Assembly (NCBI GenBank): GCA_023266165.1
Contig: JAHFRR010000011.1
Location: forward strand, 1 to 12,842
Direction of reading: 5' to 3'
Source of the DNA: Thiotrichales bacterium
GTDB lineage: Bacteria; Pseudomonadota; Gammaproteobacteria; Francisellales; CACEW01
DNA: 12,842 bases
Below are positions 1 to 6,729 of this stretch, piece by piece. The notes beneath the pieces are model-generated. The model saw nothing but the letters and a program-made list of their open reading frames with translations. It was not told the origin of the DNA and did no database searches. The translations under genes and the position numbers were made by a program. How positions within the stretch are numbered: position 1 is the first letter of the stretch; each line of letters starts with the position of its first letter.

Positions 1-46
1 AATAATCGCATTCCCGCTGACTCATTCCCCATACCCTCTCTGTCAT
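1..46 (-). CDS. Transposase, N-terminal fragment (cut by window edge)
   Basis: The minus strand has an ATG at 46 (CAT at 44-46), preceded by GGAG six bases upstream. It reads MTERVWGMSQRECDY before leaving the window. The MSQRE.D pattern resembles the first residues of helix-turn-helix transposases of the ISNCY/IS1202 or IS21 type. An internal ATG at residue 8 is an alternative start. Only 15 residues are visible, so the call rests mainly on the adjacent terminal repeats. Whether the gene is intact is unknown. Confidence 0.4.
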   Translation of the reverse strand, partial: MTERVWGMSQRECDY

Positions 47-119
47 CACTATCTCCACTCTCATTGAAAGCGGACATTTTAACTTTGCGCAAAGCGGACA
101 TTACTACTTTGGGTTAACA
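1..119 (-). mobile_element. End of an insertion sequence (IS21- or ISNCY/IS1202-like), running off the left edge
   Basis: Read on the minus strand, the element would begin at 119 with TGTTAACCCAAAG, a TG...CA-type terminus. Two 21-bp imperfect direct repeats follow at 91-111 and 67-87 (18 of 21 identical, core AATGTCCGCTTT), 24 bp apart. A transposase start codon lies at 46. Tandem end repeats just ahead of a transposase gene are typical of IS21-like and some ISNCY-like elements. Only one end is in the window, so the family and any target duplication cannot be settled. Confidence 0.5.
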
Positions 120-186
120 GGTTGTTTTTGCCTTGGAAATCAGGCATCATGTGCAGATGATTGCTTGAGGAAAGGATTTTGCATCG

Positions 187-780
187 ATGAAAGTGTTAGT
201 TTATCTGTTTCACCCCAATCTTGAAAAATCGAGGGTCAATCGACGTTGGCTGGAAGAGTTACGTAAACATCCAGAGATCACCGTGTGCTTGCCTTATGAG
301 ACGTCCAAAAGCTGGCAGTTTGATGTTGCACATGAGCAAAAAAAGTTAGAGACCCATGATCGCATCGTGTTTCAGTTTCCTTTTTACTGGTACTCCAGCC
401 CACCTCTTATGAAAAAATGGCTGGATGATGTACTCACTTATGGGTGGGCGTATGGGCCACAGGGAGATGCTTTGAAGGGCAAAGAGTTTGTGATTGCTGT
501 GTCAACGGGTGGTCCATCTGATGCCTACATCGCGGGAGGCTATAATAATTATTCGCTCAGCGAGCTTCTCAAGCCTTTGCAACAAACAGCGAATTTAATT
601 CAGATGAAGTTTTTACCGTTTTTCAGTGTCAATAACGCCATCCGTGCAACGCCTGAAGAGCTAGAGGCATCAGCGCTGGCTTACGTTCGCCATATCATGA
701 ATCCTGAACTGAATCCTCAGATCAAGCTGGAGCGTCTCTTGTCTGAGATGAAAAAGAGTGGCGTTCAGCTGAAAGCTTAA
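187..780 (+). CDS. NAD(P)H-quinone oxidoreductase-like flavoprotein, KefF/MdaB family
   Basis: This 197-residue protein has a flavodoxin-like fold and probably binds FMN or FAD and reduces quinones with NAD(P)H in the cytoplasm. KefF, the closest relative I recognise, is also the ancillary subunit of the KefC potassium/glutathione antiporter. Visible signatures are an N-terminal beta strand with HP at residues 9-10, the family block FPFYWYSSPPLMKKW at 64-78, GWAYG at 86-90, and STGG at 106-109. E. coli KefF is about 176 residues, so the C-terminus is slightly long. The start has AAAGGA ten bases upstream. It is the only complete plus-strand gene here and starts 67 bp from the insertion-sequence end. 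No kefC is visible, so an antiporter role is unproven; a general quinone reductase is equally likely. Confidence 0.85.
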   Translation: MKVLVYLFHPNLEKSRVNRRWLEELRKHPEITVCLPYETSKSWQFDVAHEQKKLETHDRIVFQFPFYWYSSPPLMKKWLDDVLTYGWAYGPQGDALKGKEFVIAVSTGGPSDAYIAGGYNNYSLSELLKPLQQTANLIQMKFLPFFSVNNAIRATPEELEASALAYVRHIMNPELNPQIKLERLLSEMKKSGVQLKA

Positions 781-796
781 CTGCGATTTTCTTCAA

Positions 797-824
797 ATTT
801 CCGAGTACCCTTATTATCGGAAAT
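797..824. repeat. Inverted repeat after the oxidoreductase gene; also copy 1 of a flanking direct repeat
   Basis: ATTTCCGA at 797-804 pairs perfectly with TCGGAAAT at 817-824 across a 12-base loop. It has no T-run, so it is not a classic terminator. Bases 798-824 recur at 2875-2901 with 23 of 27 identical, including a perfect 15-bp core (CTTATTATCGGAAAT at 810-824 and 2887-2901). In the second copy the left arm is mutated. Confidence 0.6.
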
Positions 825-927
825 GGAATAGCTCATTTAAAAATAATAAAAAATAAACTTCACCTTGCGCTTTGTTTAGCAAGCGATACATCCAAAGGCA
901 ACACTGAATTTCTTAGATAGGTAAAAA

Positions 928-1080
928 CTAATGATAAAAACCCCTAATCTCTTTGAGATTCAATACACAATTATTTTTAATATTTTTATTGCTAATGAAG
1001 TTTTGAAAAAACTGATAAAAAGAGAAAACTAATGAGATCACGGATACGACAATTGGTACCAAATCCCAGAGATTCAACAT
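928..1080 (-). CDS. Probable small membrane protein, 50 residues, unknown function
   Basis: ATG at 1080 follows a textbook GGAGG (1089-1093) with an 8-base gap. An in-frame TAA lies upstream, so the frame is closed at its start. The product begins MLNLWDLVPIVVSVISLVFS: residues 7-30 are strongly hydrophobic and probably form one membrane helix. A short Asn/Lys-rich tail with one Cys follows. The gene is on the same strand as, and 185 bp downstream of, the AlbA-domain gene, and the paired 11-bp repeats lie between them. I do not recognise the family. It could be a mini-protein, a type I toxin-like peptide, or the remnant N-terminus of a longer membrane-anchored protein. A 45-codon frame from an ATG near 1106 overlaps it and is a weaker alternative. 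Confidence 0.5.
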   Translation of the reverse strand: MLNLWDLVPIVVSVISLVFSFYQFFQNFISNKNIKNNCVLNLKEIRGFYH

Positions 1081-1151
1081 GCTCCATACCTCCTGACACC
1101 GCTTGATAAGGACTTATGTAGTCGCTCATATCAGCTACCCGCCTCTAATCT

Positions 1152-1173
1152 CCAATCAAACACCCATCAAACA
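1152..1173 (-). repeat. Tandem 11-bp repeat, pair A
   Basis: On the minus strand this reads TGTTTGATGGG followed directly by TGTTTGATTGG, 10 of 11 identical. One 11-bp unit is about one helical turn, so both motifs face the same side of the DNA. It lies 72 to 93 bp upstream of the small gene's start. It could be an operator, but no regulator is identified. Confidence 0.5.
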
Positions 1174-1239
1174 AATAAAATTTCCTAACACATTGTTATT
1201 TAATATTTATTTTAAAACATGAGTGAAGGCAGCAACCTA

Positions 1240-1261
1240 TCAGTCAAACACCCGTCAAACA
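1240..1261 (-). repeat. Tandem 11-bp repeat, pair B
   Basis: On the minus strand this reads TGTTTGACGGG then TGTTTGACTGA, 9 of 11 identical. The surrounding 21 bp (1244-1264) match 1156-1176 at 20 of 21 positions, exactly 88 bp away, which is eight 11-bp units. It ends directly beside the stop codon of the AlbA-domain gene. Confidence 0.5.
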
Positions 1262-1264
1262 AAT

Positions 1265-2731
1265 TTATCCCCACCAAGGCAAATACTTTTTGGCTTTACT
1301 ACCAACACTCTCATCGTGACATCGGATGAGTTTTGACTCAATGGCATCTTTAATAATTCTTGAAACCATAGCGCTATTTCCAGGTTCAATGCCGAAGCGT
1401 TCCCGTAATGTCGTGTTTGTCATAAAACTTCTTTGTGCATATCTCAAAGAGGCATGAAGATAACAAGCTCGTACTCGATCAGCCTTGTCCATCTCTTTAA
1501 ATGCACGATGTGCGAATAGTACGGCCCGTGTATGTTCATCGGTAGTTTCAAAAATTGGCGCGGGTAGCTGACAACGTTCAGTTTCAGAAACCACTTTATC
1601 AATTCCGCTTCCACGCTCCTCACAAACACCAATACGACGCATGAACGAAGCAATATGTTCATTACGCGATTTTGGCGGGCTATCTAAAAAGCGCTCTGTC
1701 TTAACAAGTGGCAATCCAGGATTGGTAATCTCGACACGATGCGAAAAAATCTCAACCATAGGCCCCGTGCCTGATACATAAAAGTCTTGATGGATCATTG
1801 CGTTTGCAACCAACTCACGAATCGCCAGCGGCGGAAATTCTCCAATATTTTTACGAAGTGATAACCCAACGAACTCCTGCGTTGGCAACAGATGAGAGAT
1901 ATTCTGCATCAACTCCTCAAACCCGGAGGCATATCCTTTTAGGCTTTCATACTCACGATGTGTTTTAACTCTCAAATCCCCATCATATAAAATAACCCGC
2001 ATGGCCTTTCGTTTTAGAGTCTGAAAGTCGGCTAAATTTTTAGAAAATAGTATCGCACCAAGTTTTGTAATGATCCATTTACCATGATCTTGACGCACAG
2101 TGAACCCCTCACTCTCAAATGCACCCAAAATACCTTCTCGATTTTCTGGCAAGGGAAGATTGGAAAGACTGAAATAGTTCGGGTAGTCCAACAGTTTCAG
2201 AACATCCTCTGCCAGAAGATTTTCAGCCGCTATCTCTCTTTCAAAAGGTATTCTATCAAATATACGCCAAAGCTCACGTTCTTTTTCTGGATGATCTTTT
2301 AGTTTCTTTTTGTAAGATCCAATACGTATGTATTCAATGCCTTCAAACTGCACTGGATGTCGAAAAGCGGCACTGATCTCGAGAAGAACGATGTTCTTTT
2401 CCTCCAGCAAAAACTCATAAAAATAAAAATGAATTTTGGGTGAAAGCAGACGCAACAGCCAGCTTTCTAATGCCTCATTGCCAACTTTAGCCTCGCTAGG
2501 CTTGAATGTTGTCCCCACAACTGCACGATTCGAATCAGAGACACCCCAAATAATATAGGCATTCGCTTTGCCACAGTACGTTGCGGAATTAGAAAGCGCA
2601 GAGAGATATTCGCCTATTTCCTGAGGTTTAGTATTGTTGACCTTAAACTCTAACCACTCAGTTTCTGCAGGCAGCTGTCTTAGCTCCTCAACTAAGCTTT
2701 GTAGGTGTTCATTCGTTTTAGTGATTGCCAT
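1265..2731 (-). CDS. AlbA_2/Schlafen-like domain protein with GHKL-type ATPase and winged-helix regions (COG2865-like)
   Basis: The 488-residue protein has the architecture often annotated as a RecG-like or ATP-binding transcriptional regulator. An AlbA_2 (Schlafen-related) domain covers about residues 20-145, with the typical WLEFK at 26-30. A GHKL/HATPase_c_4-like region follows, with IRELVANAMIHQDF at 304-317, NPGLP at 337-341 and an EERGSGIDKV segment near 371-380. The C-terminus (about 415-488) looks like a winged helix. Longer reading from a TTG at 2752 is possible, but the ATG at 2731 has AGGG eight bases upstream. Its promoter is at 2785-2813. Base use is more AT-rich than the ribosomal genes and direct repeats bracket the segment, suggesting acquisition. 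Relatives are scattered and often sit in accessory or defence regions; no defence function is shown here. Confidence 0.8.
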   Translation of the reverse strand: MAITKTNEHLQSLVEELRQLPAETEWLEFKVNNTKPQEIGEYLSALSNSATYCGKANAYIIWGVSDSNRAVVGTTFKPSEAKVGNEALESWLLRLLSPKIHFYFYEFLLEEKNIVLLEISAAFRHPVQFEGIEYIRIGSYKKKLKDHPEKERELWRIFDRIPFEREIAAENLLAEDVLKLLDYPNYFSLSNLPLPENREGILGAFESEGFTVRQDHGKWIITKLGAILFSKNLADFQTLKRKAMRVILYDGDLRVKTHREYESLKGYASGFEELMQNISHLLPTQEFVGLSLRKNIGEFPPLAIRELVANAMIHQDFYVSGTGPMVEIFSHRVEITNPGLPLVKTERFLDSPPKSRNEHIASFMRRIGVCEERGSGIDKVVSETERCQLPAPIFETTDEHTRAVLFAHRAFKEMDKADRVRACYLHASLRYAQRSFMTNTTLRERFGIEPGNSAMVSRIIKDAIESKLIRCHDESVGSKAKKYLPWWG

Positions 2732-2784
2732 TTTATAAACCCTACTGCGCAAACCCAGAAAATCAATAGCTCTAAAAAAGTGTA

Positions 2785-2813
2785 ATCATCTCAGAGAACG
2801 TACATAGAGTCAA
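2785..2813 (-). promoter_or_regulatory. Sigma70-like promoter of the AlbA-domain gene
   Basis: On the minus strand, TTGACT (2808-2813) is followed by a 17-base spacer and GATGAT (2785-2790), with a TGA just before the -10 that fits an extended -10. A T-rich tract lies upstream of the -35. Transcription would start near 2778, giving a leader of about 47 bases before the ATG at 2731. Confidence 0.6.
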
Positions 2814-2874
2814 ATAAAAAAAACAGCATGATGAGCCTGAAATGCAAGACTTGCAGACTATTAACTTAATAAAG

Positions 2875-2901
2875 TTTCAGAGTCTTCTTATTATCGGAAA
2901 T
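2875..2901. repeat. Copy 2 of the 27-bp direct repeat flanking the AlbA segment
   Basis: It is 23 of 27 identical to 798-824 and in the same orientation, 2077 bp apart. The last 15 bases are a perfect match. Confidence 0.55.
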
Positions 2902-2928
2902 AGATGTTTTAAGAATTAAAGAACCTAG

Positions 2929-2948
2929 ATCCCCGCTTTCACGGGGAT
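2929..2948. terminator. REP-like GC-rich hairpin downstream of pnp; possible terminator
   Basis: ATCCCCG (2929-2935) pairs with CGGGGAT (2942-2948) around a six-base loop. On the minus strand it begins about 38 bases past the pnp stop and is followed by a T-rich but interrupted stretch (CTAGGTTCTTTAATTCTT). It could end pnp transcription. Sequences of the form GATCCCCGC...GCGGGGATGAC are also common dispersed REP-like palindromes in bacteria, so it may serve both roles. Confidence 0.5.
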
Positions 2949-2986
2949 GACAATCGTTGACACAGTAACCAAGACACTGCGAAGAG

Positions 2987-5107
2987 TTACTCTGTCACCT
3001 GCGCATCTGTTGCAGGAGCTGCGGTGGGTTCAGCGTCGAGATCTCGCATCGTCAGCTTAATACGGCCTTGACGATCGATGTCTAACACTTTCACACGCAC
3101 GATATCCCCTTCAGAAAGAACATCCGTGACTTTTTCGACACGGGCTTCTTGGATCTGGGAGATATGCACCAAGCCATCTTTACCAGGCAGGACATTCACA
3201 AAGGCGCCGAAATCTGCCAAGCGTACCACTTTACCCTCATAAATCGCACCGATCTCTGCCGTGGCAATAATCGCTTCGATCATCGCAACAGCGGCTTTAG
3301 AAGCCTCGCCATCGCTGGAGAAGATCTTGACCGAACCATCGTCTTCAATATCAATACTGACGCCGGTTTTTTCGATAATGCCTTTGATGGTGGCACCGCC
3401 CTTCCCGATGACTTCTTTGACTTTTTCAGGATGGATTTTGAGAACAGTCATGCGAGGTGCATGCTGAGACATCTCTTTGGGTGCATCCAACACCTGGCTC
3501 ATGATGGCCAAAATGTGCAGACGCCCTTCACGCGCTTGGTTCAAGGCCACTTGCATAATTTCTTGCGTGATGCCATTGATCTTGATATCCATTTGAAGTG
3601 CTGTAATCCCTTCAACCGTTCCTGCAACTTTAAAATCCATGTCGCCCAGGTGATCTTCGTCGCCTAGGATATCCGTCAACACGGCAAAACGATCGGCTTC
3701 TTTGATCAAGCCCATCGCAATCCCAGCAACAGGTGCCTTCAGGGGCACACCGGCATCCATCAGAGCCAAGCTTGCGCCACAGACGGTCGCCATCGAGCTG
3801 GAACCATTGGATTCTGTAATTTCAGAGACAACACGCAACACATACGGGAAATCCGCATCGCTAGGCAGCAAGGCTGTCAACGCGCGCTTAGCCAAGTTAC
3901 CATGACCAATCTCACGACGCTTGGGTGAACCCATCATGCCGGTTTCTCCCACGCAGTAGGGAGGGAAGTTGTAATGCAACATAAAGCGCCCACGCTCTTC
4001 CCCAGACATCAGATCCAGGATTTGCGCTTCGCGATCGGTACCCAAGGTGGTTGCCACAATCGCTTGTGTCTCGCCTCGCGTAAACATCGCTGAGCCATGC
4101 ACACGAGGCAACAAGCCCGTCTCCACGCGGATAGGACGCACAGTTTTCGTGTCACGCCCATCAATACGTAGCTCACCATTGAGCACGGTGTCTCGAACAT
4201 GACGATATTCAATATTGCTAAAAATCTCCATTACGGGTTTTTCAGAAGGTGCACCCTCTAGACCTGTGACCAGTGCTTGTACCAAGCCTGTTTTGATGGC
4301 TTCAATTTTTTCTTGACGATCTTGCTTTTCGCGAATCTGATAGGCGGCCTTCAAAGACTCACCCACCTGCGTTTGGATCTGTGCAACGAGGTTTGCATCG
4401 GGCAATACGGGTGTGAATTCCCATTGAGGCTTGCCTGCAGCTTTCGCCAATTCTTTAATCGCTTGAATGGCAAGTTGCTGTTGCTGATGGCCAAAAACCA
4501 CCGCATTTAACATCACTTCTTCAGACAGCTCTTTGGCTTCAGACTCTACCATCAAGACAGCTTTATCAGTACCTGCAACAACCAAGTCTAGACTTGAATT
4601 GAGCAGCTGGCTGTCAGAGGGATTTAAGACATACTGGCCGTCAATATATCCTACGCGTGCCGCACCAATCGGGCCTTCAAACGGAATCCCTGACAGCATC
4701 AAGGCTGCGGAAGCTCCGATCATCGCTGGAATATCGGGTGTCACCTCAGGATCCAAAGACATCACCGTGGCAACCACTTGAACTTCATGGCGGAAGCCTT
4801 CAGGAAAGAGGGGTCGAATGGGCCGATCAATCAAACGTGCGATCAAGGTTTCGTGATCTCCAGGGCGCCCTTCGCGCTTGAGAAACCCACCTGGGATGCG
4901 ACCACCGGCATACATACGCTCTTGATAATTCACAGTCAGAGGGAAAAAATCAGCTGTGCTCGCACTGCGCTTACCGACCACAGTGACTAGAACGACTGTG
5001 TCTTGCATGCGAACCATCACAGCACTCGTTGCCTGACGGGCAATACCGCCAGTTTCGAGGGTCACTTGATGGGCCCCGTATTGAAATACTTTTCTAAAAA
5101 CTTTCAT
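2987..5107 (-). CDS. pnp: Polyribonucleotide nucleotidyltransferase (PNPase)
   Basis: PNPase degrades RNA from the 3' end by phosphorolysis, releasing nucleoside diphosphates. It works as a trimer, often within the RNA degradosome. The 706 residues match the usual length (about 711 in E. coli). Order: first RNase PH domain (about 14-145), helical domain, second RNase PH domain (about 313-500) with GSSSM at 435-439 and the acidic LGDEDHLGDMDFK block at 481-493 that holds the catalytic aspartates, KH domain with IGKGGATIKGI at 567-577, and S1 domain at about 620-689. The short Ala/Thr-rich tail follows. The ATG has AAGGAAA upstream. It lies 80 bp after rpsO, the widely conserved rpsO-pnp pair, with no clear terminator between, so it is probably cotranscribed. 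Confidence 0.98.
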   Translation of the reverse strand: MKVFRKVFQYGAHQVTLETGGIARQATSAVMVRMQDTVVLVTVVGKRSASTADFFPLTVNYQERMYAGGRIPGGFLKREGRPGDHETLIARLIDRPIRPLFPEGFRHEVQVVATVMSLDPEVTPDIPAMIGASAALMLSGIPFEGPIGAARVGYIDGQYVLNPSDSQLLNSSLDLVVAGTDKAVLMVESEAKELSEEVMLNAVVFGHQQQQLAIQAIKELAKAAGKPQWEFTPVLPDANLVAQIQTQVGESLKAAYQIREKQDRQEKIEAIKTGLVQALVTGLEGAPSEKPVMEIFSNIEYRHVRDTVLNGELRIDGRDTKTVRPIRVETGLLPRVHGSAMFTRGETQAIVATTLGTDREAQILDLMSGEERGRFMLHYNFPPYCVGETGMMGSPKRREIGHGNLAKRALTALLPSDADFPYVLRVVSEITESNGSSSMATVCGASLALMDAGVPLKAPVAGIAMGLIKEADRFAVLTDILGDEDHLGDMDFKVAGTVEGITALQMDIKINGITQEIMQVALNQAREGRLHILAIMSQVLDAPKEMSQHAPRMTVLKIHPEKVKEVIGKGGATIKGIIEKTGVSIDIEDDGSVKIFSSDGEASKAAVAMIEAIIATAEIGAIYEGKVVRLADFGAFVNVLPGKDGLVHISQIQEARVEKVTDVLSEGDIVRVKVLDIDRQGRIKLTMRDLDAEPTAAPATDAQVTE

Positions 5108-5187
5108 TGTGTTTCCTTGTGTGCACGATGATGAGGAAATATCAGGGTGCAGGGTTATACTCTTAAAATCTCTTCTCTCTCTAAATC

Positions 5188-5457
5188 TTATCGACGCAGA
5201 TTTAACTTTTCAACGATAGAACGATAGCGCTCAGCATCTGCCTTTTTCAAATAATCCAGCAACTTACGACGCTGGCTGACCATGCGTAGCAGGCCTCGAC
5301 GCGAATGAAAATCATGTTTGTGCGTTTTGAAATGCTCGCTTAAATCTTGAATGCGCGCAGTTAAAATCGCAATCTGTACTTCAGACGACCCTGTATCTCC
5401 AGGCGCTCGCTGAAACTCTTTTAAAACCTCTGCGGTTTTCTCAACAGTCAATGCCAT
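5188..5457 (-). CDS. rpsO: 30S ribosomal protein S15
   Basis: S15 is a primary 16S rRNA binder of the small subunit platform and also contacts 23S rRNA at a subunit bridge. The 89 residues equal the usual length, and the conserved GDTGSSEVQIAILT, HKHDFHSRRGLL and RRKLLDYLK blocks are all present. AAGGAGAAGG precedes the ATG. The gene has its own promoter (5553-5582) and a leader of about 90 bases with short pairing options (TTCGC/GCGAA and GCGTC/GACGC). In E. coli S15 represses its own translation through its leader; a similar control here is inference. Confidence 0.98.
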   Translation of the reverse strand: MALTVEKTAEVLKEFQRAPGDTGSSEVQIAILTARIQDLSEHFKTHKHDFHSRRGLLRMVSQRRKLLDYLKKADAERYRSIVEKLNLRR

Positions 5458-5552
5458 GATCCTTCTCCTTGTTTAAAAATAATAGCGTCCCAAAACCCCG
5501 ATATGGCAAGAGTCTTGACGCACTTTCTAGATTCGCCTAAAAAGCGAAAAGT

Positions 5553-5582
5553 ATTATATCTCCAAGCCCCCGCACAAAGCAA
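5553..5582 (-). promoter_or_regulatory. Sigma70-like promoter of rpsO-pnp
   Basis: On the minus strand, TTGCTT (5577-5582) is separated by 18 bases from a perfect TATAAT (5553-5558). The -35 lies just after the end of the upstream transporter gene. Confidence 0.6.
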
Positions 5583-5585
5583 GGA

Positions 5586-6668
5586 CTAACGCCAGTGAAA
5601 AGGTGAAAATCGTGTTTTCACATCATAGATGTCTTGATGTTCCACTTTTTTCAAAACTTTAATGACATAGCACGTCAAAGGGGTTGCAAGAATTTCATAA
5701 CCGACTTTCAAGATGTACTCCCACAACGCAATCGCCAGGAGCACACTCACTGGCATCGTCCCTGCAAACGCAATCGTCACAAAAGCGATGCTATCAATGG
5801 CAACGCCCACCCCTGTGGATCCAATGGTTCGAAGAGGTAACCAACGACCTCGCATTTTGATTTTGAGCTTTGCCAGCACAAAGGCATTAAGGAACTCCCC
5901 TAAAAAGAAGGCAACCAGCGATGCCAATAAAATCCTGGGCACAGTCCAGAGAATCTCGGTATAGCTGGATTTAAAAGGCGAATGACCTAGGTGCAAGACC
6001 AAGGCGAACCCTCCGATCATCACCAGATTGGCAAAAATCGCCGCCCAAATATATTTACGTGTTGCACTGTACCCATAAACCTCTGTGAAGATATCATTAA
6101 AAATATAGGTTACTGGGAAAAACCAAGTCCCTACATCGACCGTAATCCCCCAAAAATGACTGATCTTCTGCGTCGTAATGTTCGAAACCAAGAGGGATAC
6201 TACAAACGCCATACCAATCCACGGTAAATAACGACCTTTAGAAACTAAGGCTTTCGGCACAGCGTGCCCACGCATGCGTGAGGGCATCAGCAAAAATAAG
6301 GCTCCCCACAAACCCCATCCCCATAACAGATGCTGAAAAGGGATTTTCAAAACCAGCGCATAGGGCATCTGATCCGTCCAGGAAATATCAGGATGAGCAA
6401 ACACAGCCAACTGAAAAGCCAGCCACGCCAAGAGCCACAAAGCATTAGCAACTCCTAAAGTCTGCCACATCAGGCGGATCGAGCCCTGATGCACCAGGCC
6501 CAGACTTGCCAACACGGCCAGAATCACCCAGGCCCACCCCATCGACAGCTCTAGAAAAGTCGTATGCAGCGGCCATGTGATGAGCGCCAGCAGGCCTGAG
6601 ACTATCAGTAGGCTCTGAAGCCAGATCGGATGAAAATGCCCAGTAGAGCTGTTTTGATGGGGTTGCAT
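5586..6668 (-). CDS. YhhQ-family queuosine precursor transporter (VUT/DUF165) with N-terminal membrane extension
   Basis: YhhQ proteins import the queuosine precursors preQ0/preQ1 for tRNA wobble modification. The family core is at the C-terminal side (about residues 148-360): several membrane helices and the hallmark FNDIFTEVYGYSATRKYIW at about 190-208. The protein has 360 residues against about 220 for E. coli YhhQ. The extra N-terminal part (about 140 residues) holds roughly four more hydrophobic helices of unknown origin and ends in a basic PSRMRGH linker. The start was set at the ATG at 6668 because GAGGAG lies six bases upstream; the ATG at 6689 has no such site. It sits between ychF and rpsO. 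No preQ1 riboswitch is visible upstream. Confidence 0.82.
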   Translation of the reverse strand: MQPHQNSSTGHFHPIWLQSLLIVSGLLALITWPLHTTFLELSMGWAWVILAVLASLGLVHQGSIRLMWQTLGVANALWLLAWLAFQLAVFAHPDISWTDQMPYALVLKIPFQHLLWGWGLWGALFLLMPSRMRGHAVPKALVSKGRYLPWIGMAFVVSLLVSNITTQKISHFWGITVDVGTWFFPVTYIFNDIFTEVYGYSATRKYIWAAIFANLVMIGGFALVLHLGHSPFKSSYTEILWTVPRILLASLVAFFLGEFLNAFVLAKLKIKMRGRWLPLRTIGSTGVGVAIDSIAFVTIAFAGTMPVSVLLAIALWEYILKVGYEILATPLTCYVIKVLKKVEHQDIYDVKTRFSPFHWR

Positions 6669-6710
6669 AGCGCGCTCCTCTTGATCCATAATACACTAAA
6701 ATATATTAAT

Positions 6711-6728
6711 AAAATTAATATTAATTTT
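6711..6728. repeat. Perfect 18-bp AT-only palindrome directly after ychF
   Basis: AAAATTAAT followed by ATTAATTTT forms a perfect palindrome two bases beyond the ychF stop codon. It could be a weak transcription stop, a protein-binding site or just AT-rich sequence. The surrounding 40 bases are almost entirely A/T and include -10-like boxes (TATATT) that could serve the downstream transporter gene. Confidence 0.35.
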
Positions 6729-6729
6729 C

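Larger units (their letters stand above)
781..1264. other. AT-rich intergenic region between the oxidoreductase and the AlbA-domain gene
   Basis: This stretch holds an inverted repeat just after the oxidoreductase stop (797-824), a probable 50-codon minus-strand gene (928-1080), and two pairs of 11-bp tandem repeats (1152-1173 and 1240-1261). I see no tRNA or other structured RNA. A weak stem (CTTGC/GCAAG) near 863-882 is too short to call. Confidence 0.6.

Noticed and set aside
860..890. Short stem in the intergenic region (CTTGC/GCAAG) considered as an RNA gene or terminator
   Set aside because: Only five base pairs and no T-run or tRNA-like elements.
972..1109. Alternative 45-codon minus-strand frame (MSDYISPYQAVSGG...) overlapping the small membrane gene
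   Set aside because: Its GAGG site is farther from the start and the product has no clear feature; the GGAGG-led 50-codon frame is better supported, though this one is not excluded.
3149..3667. 172-codon plus-strand open frame opposite pnp
   Set aside because: It is fully antisense to a clear, conserved pnp gene and has no recognisable product; it is a shadow of the coding strand.
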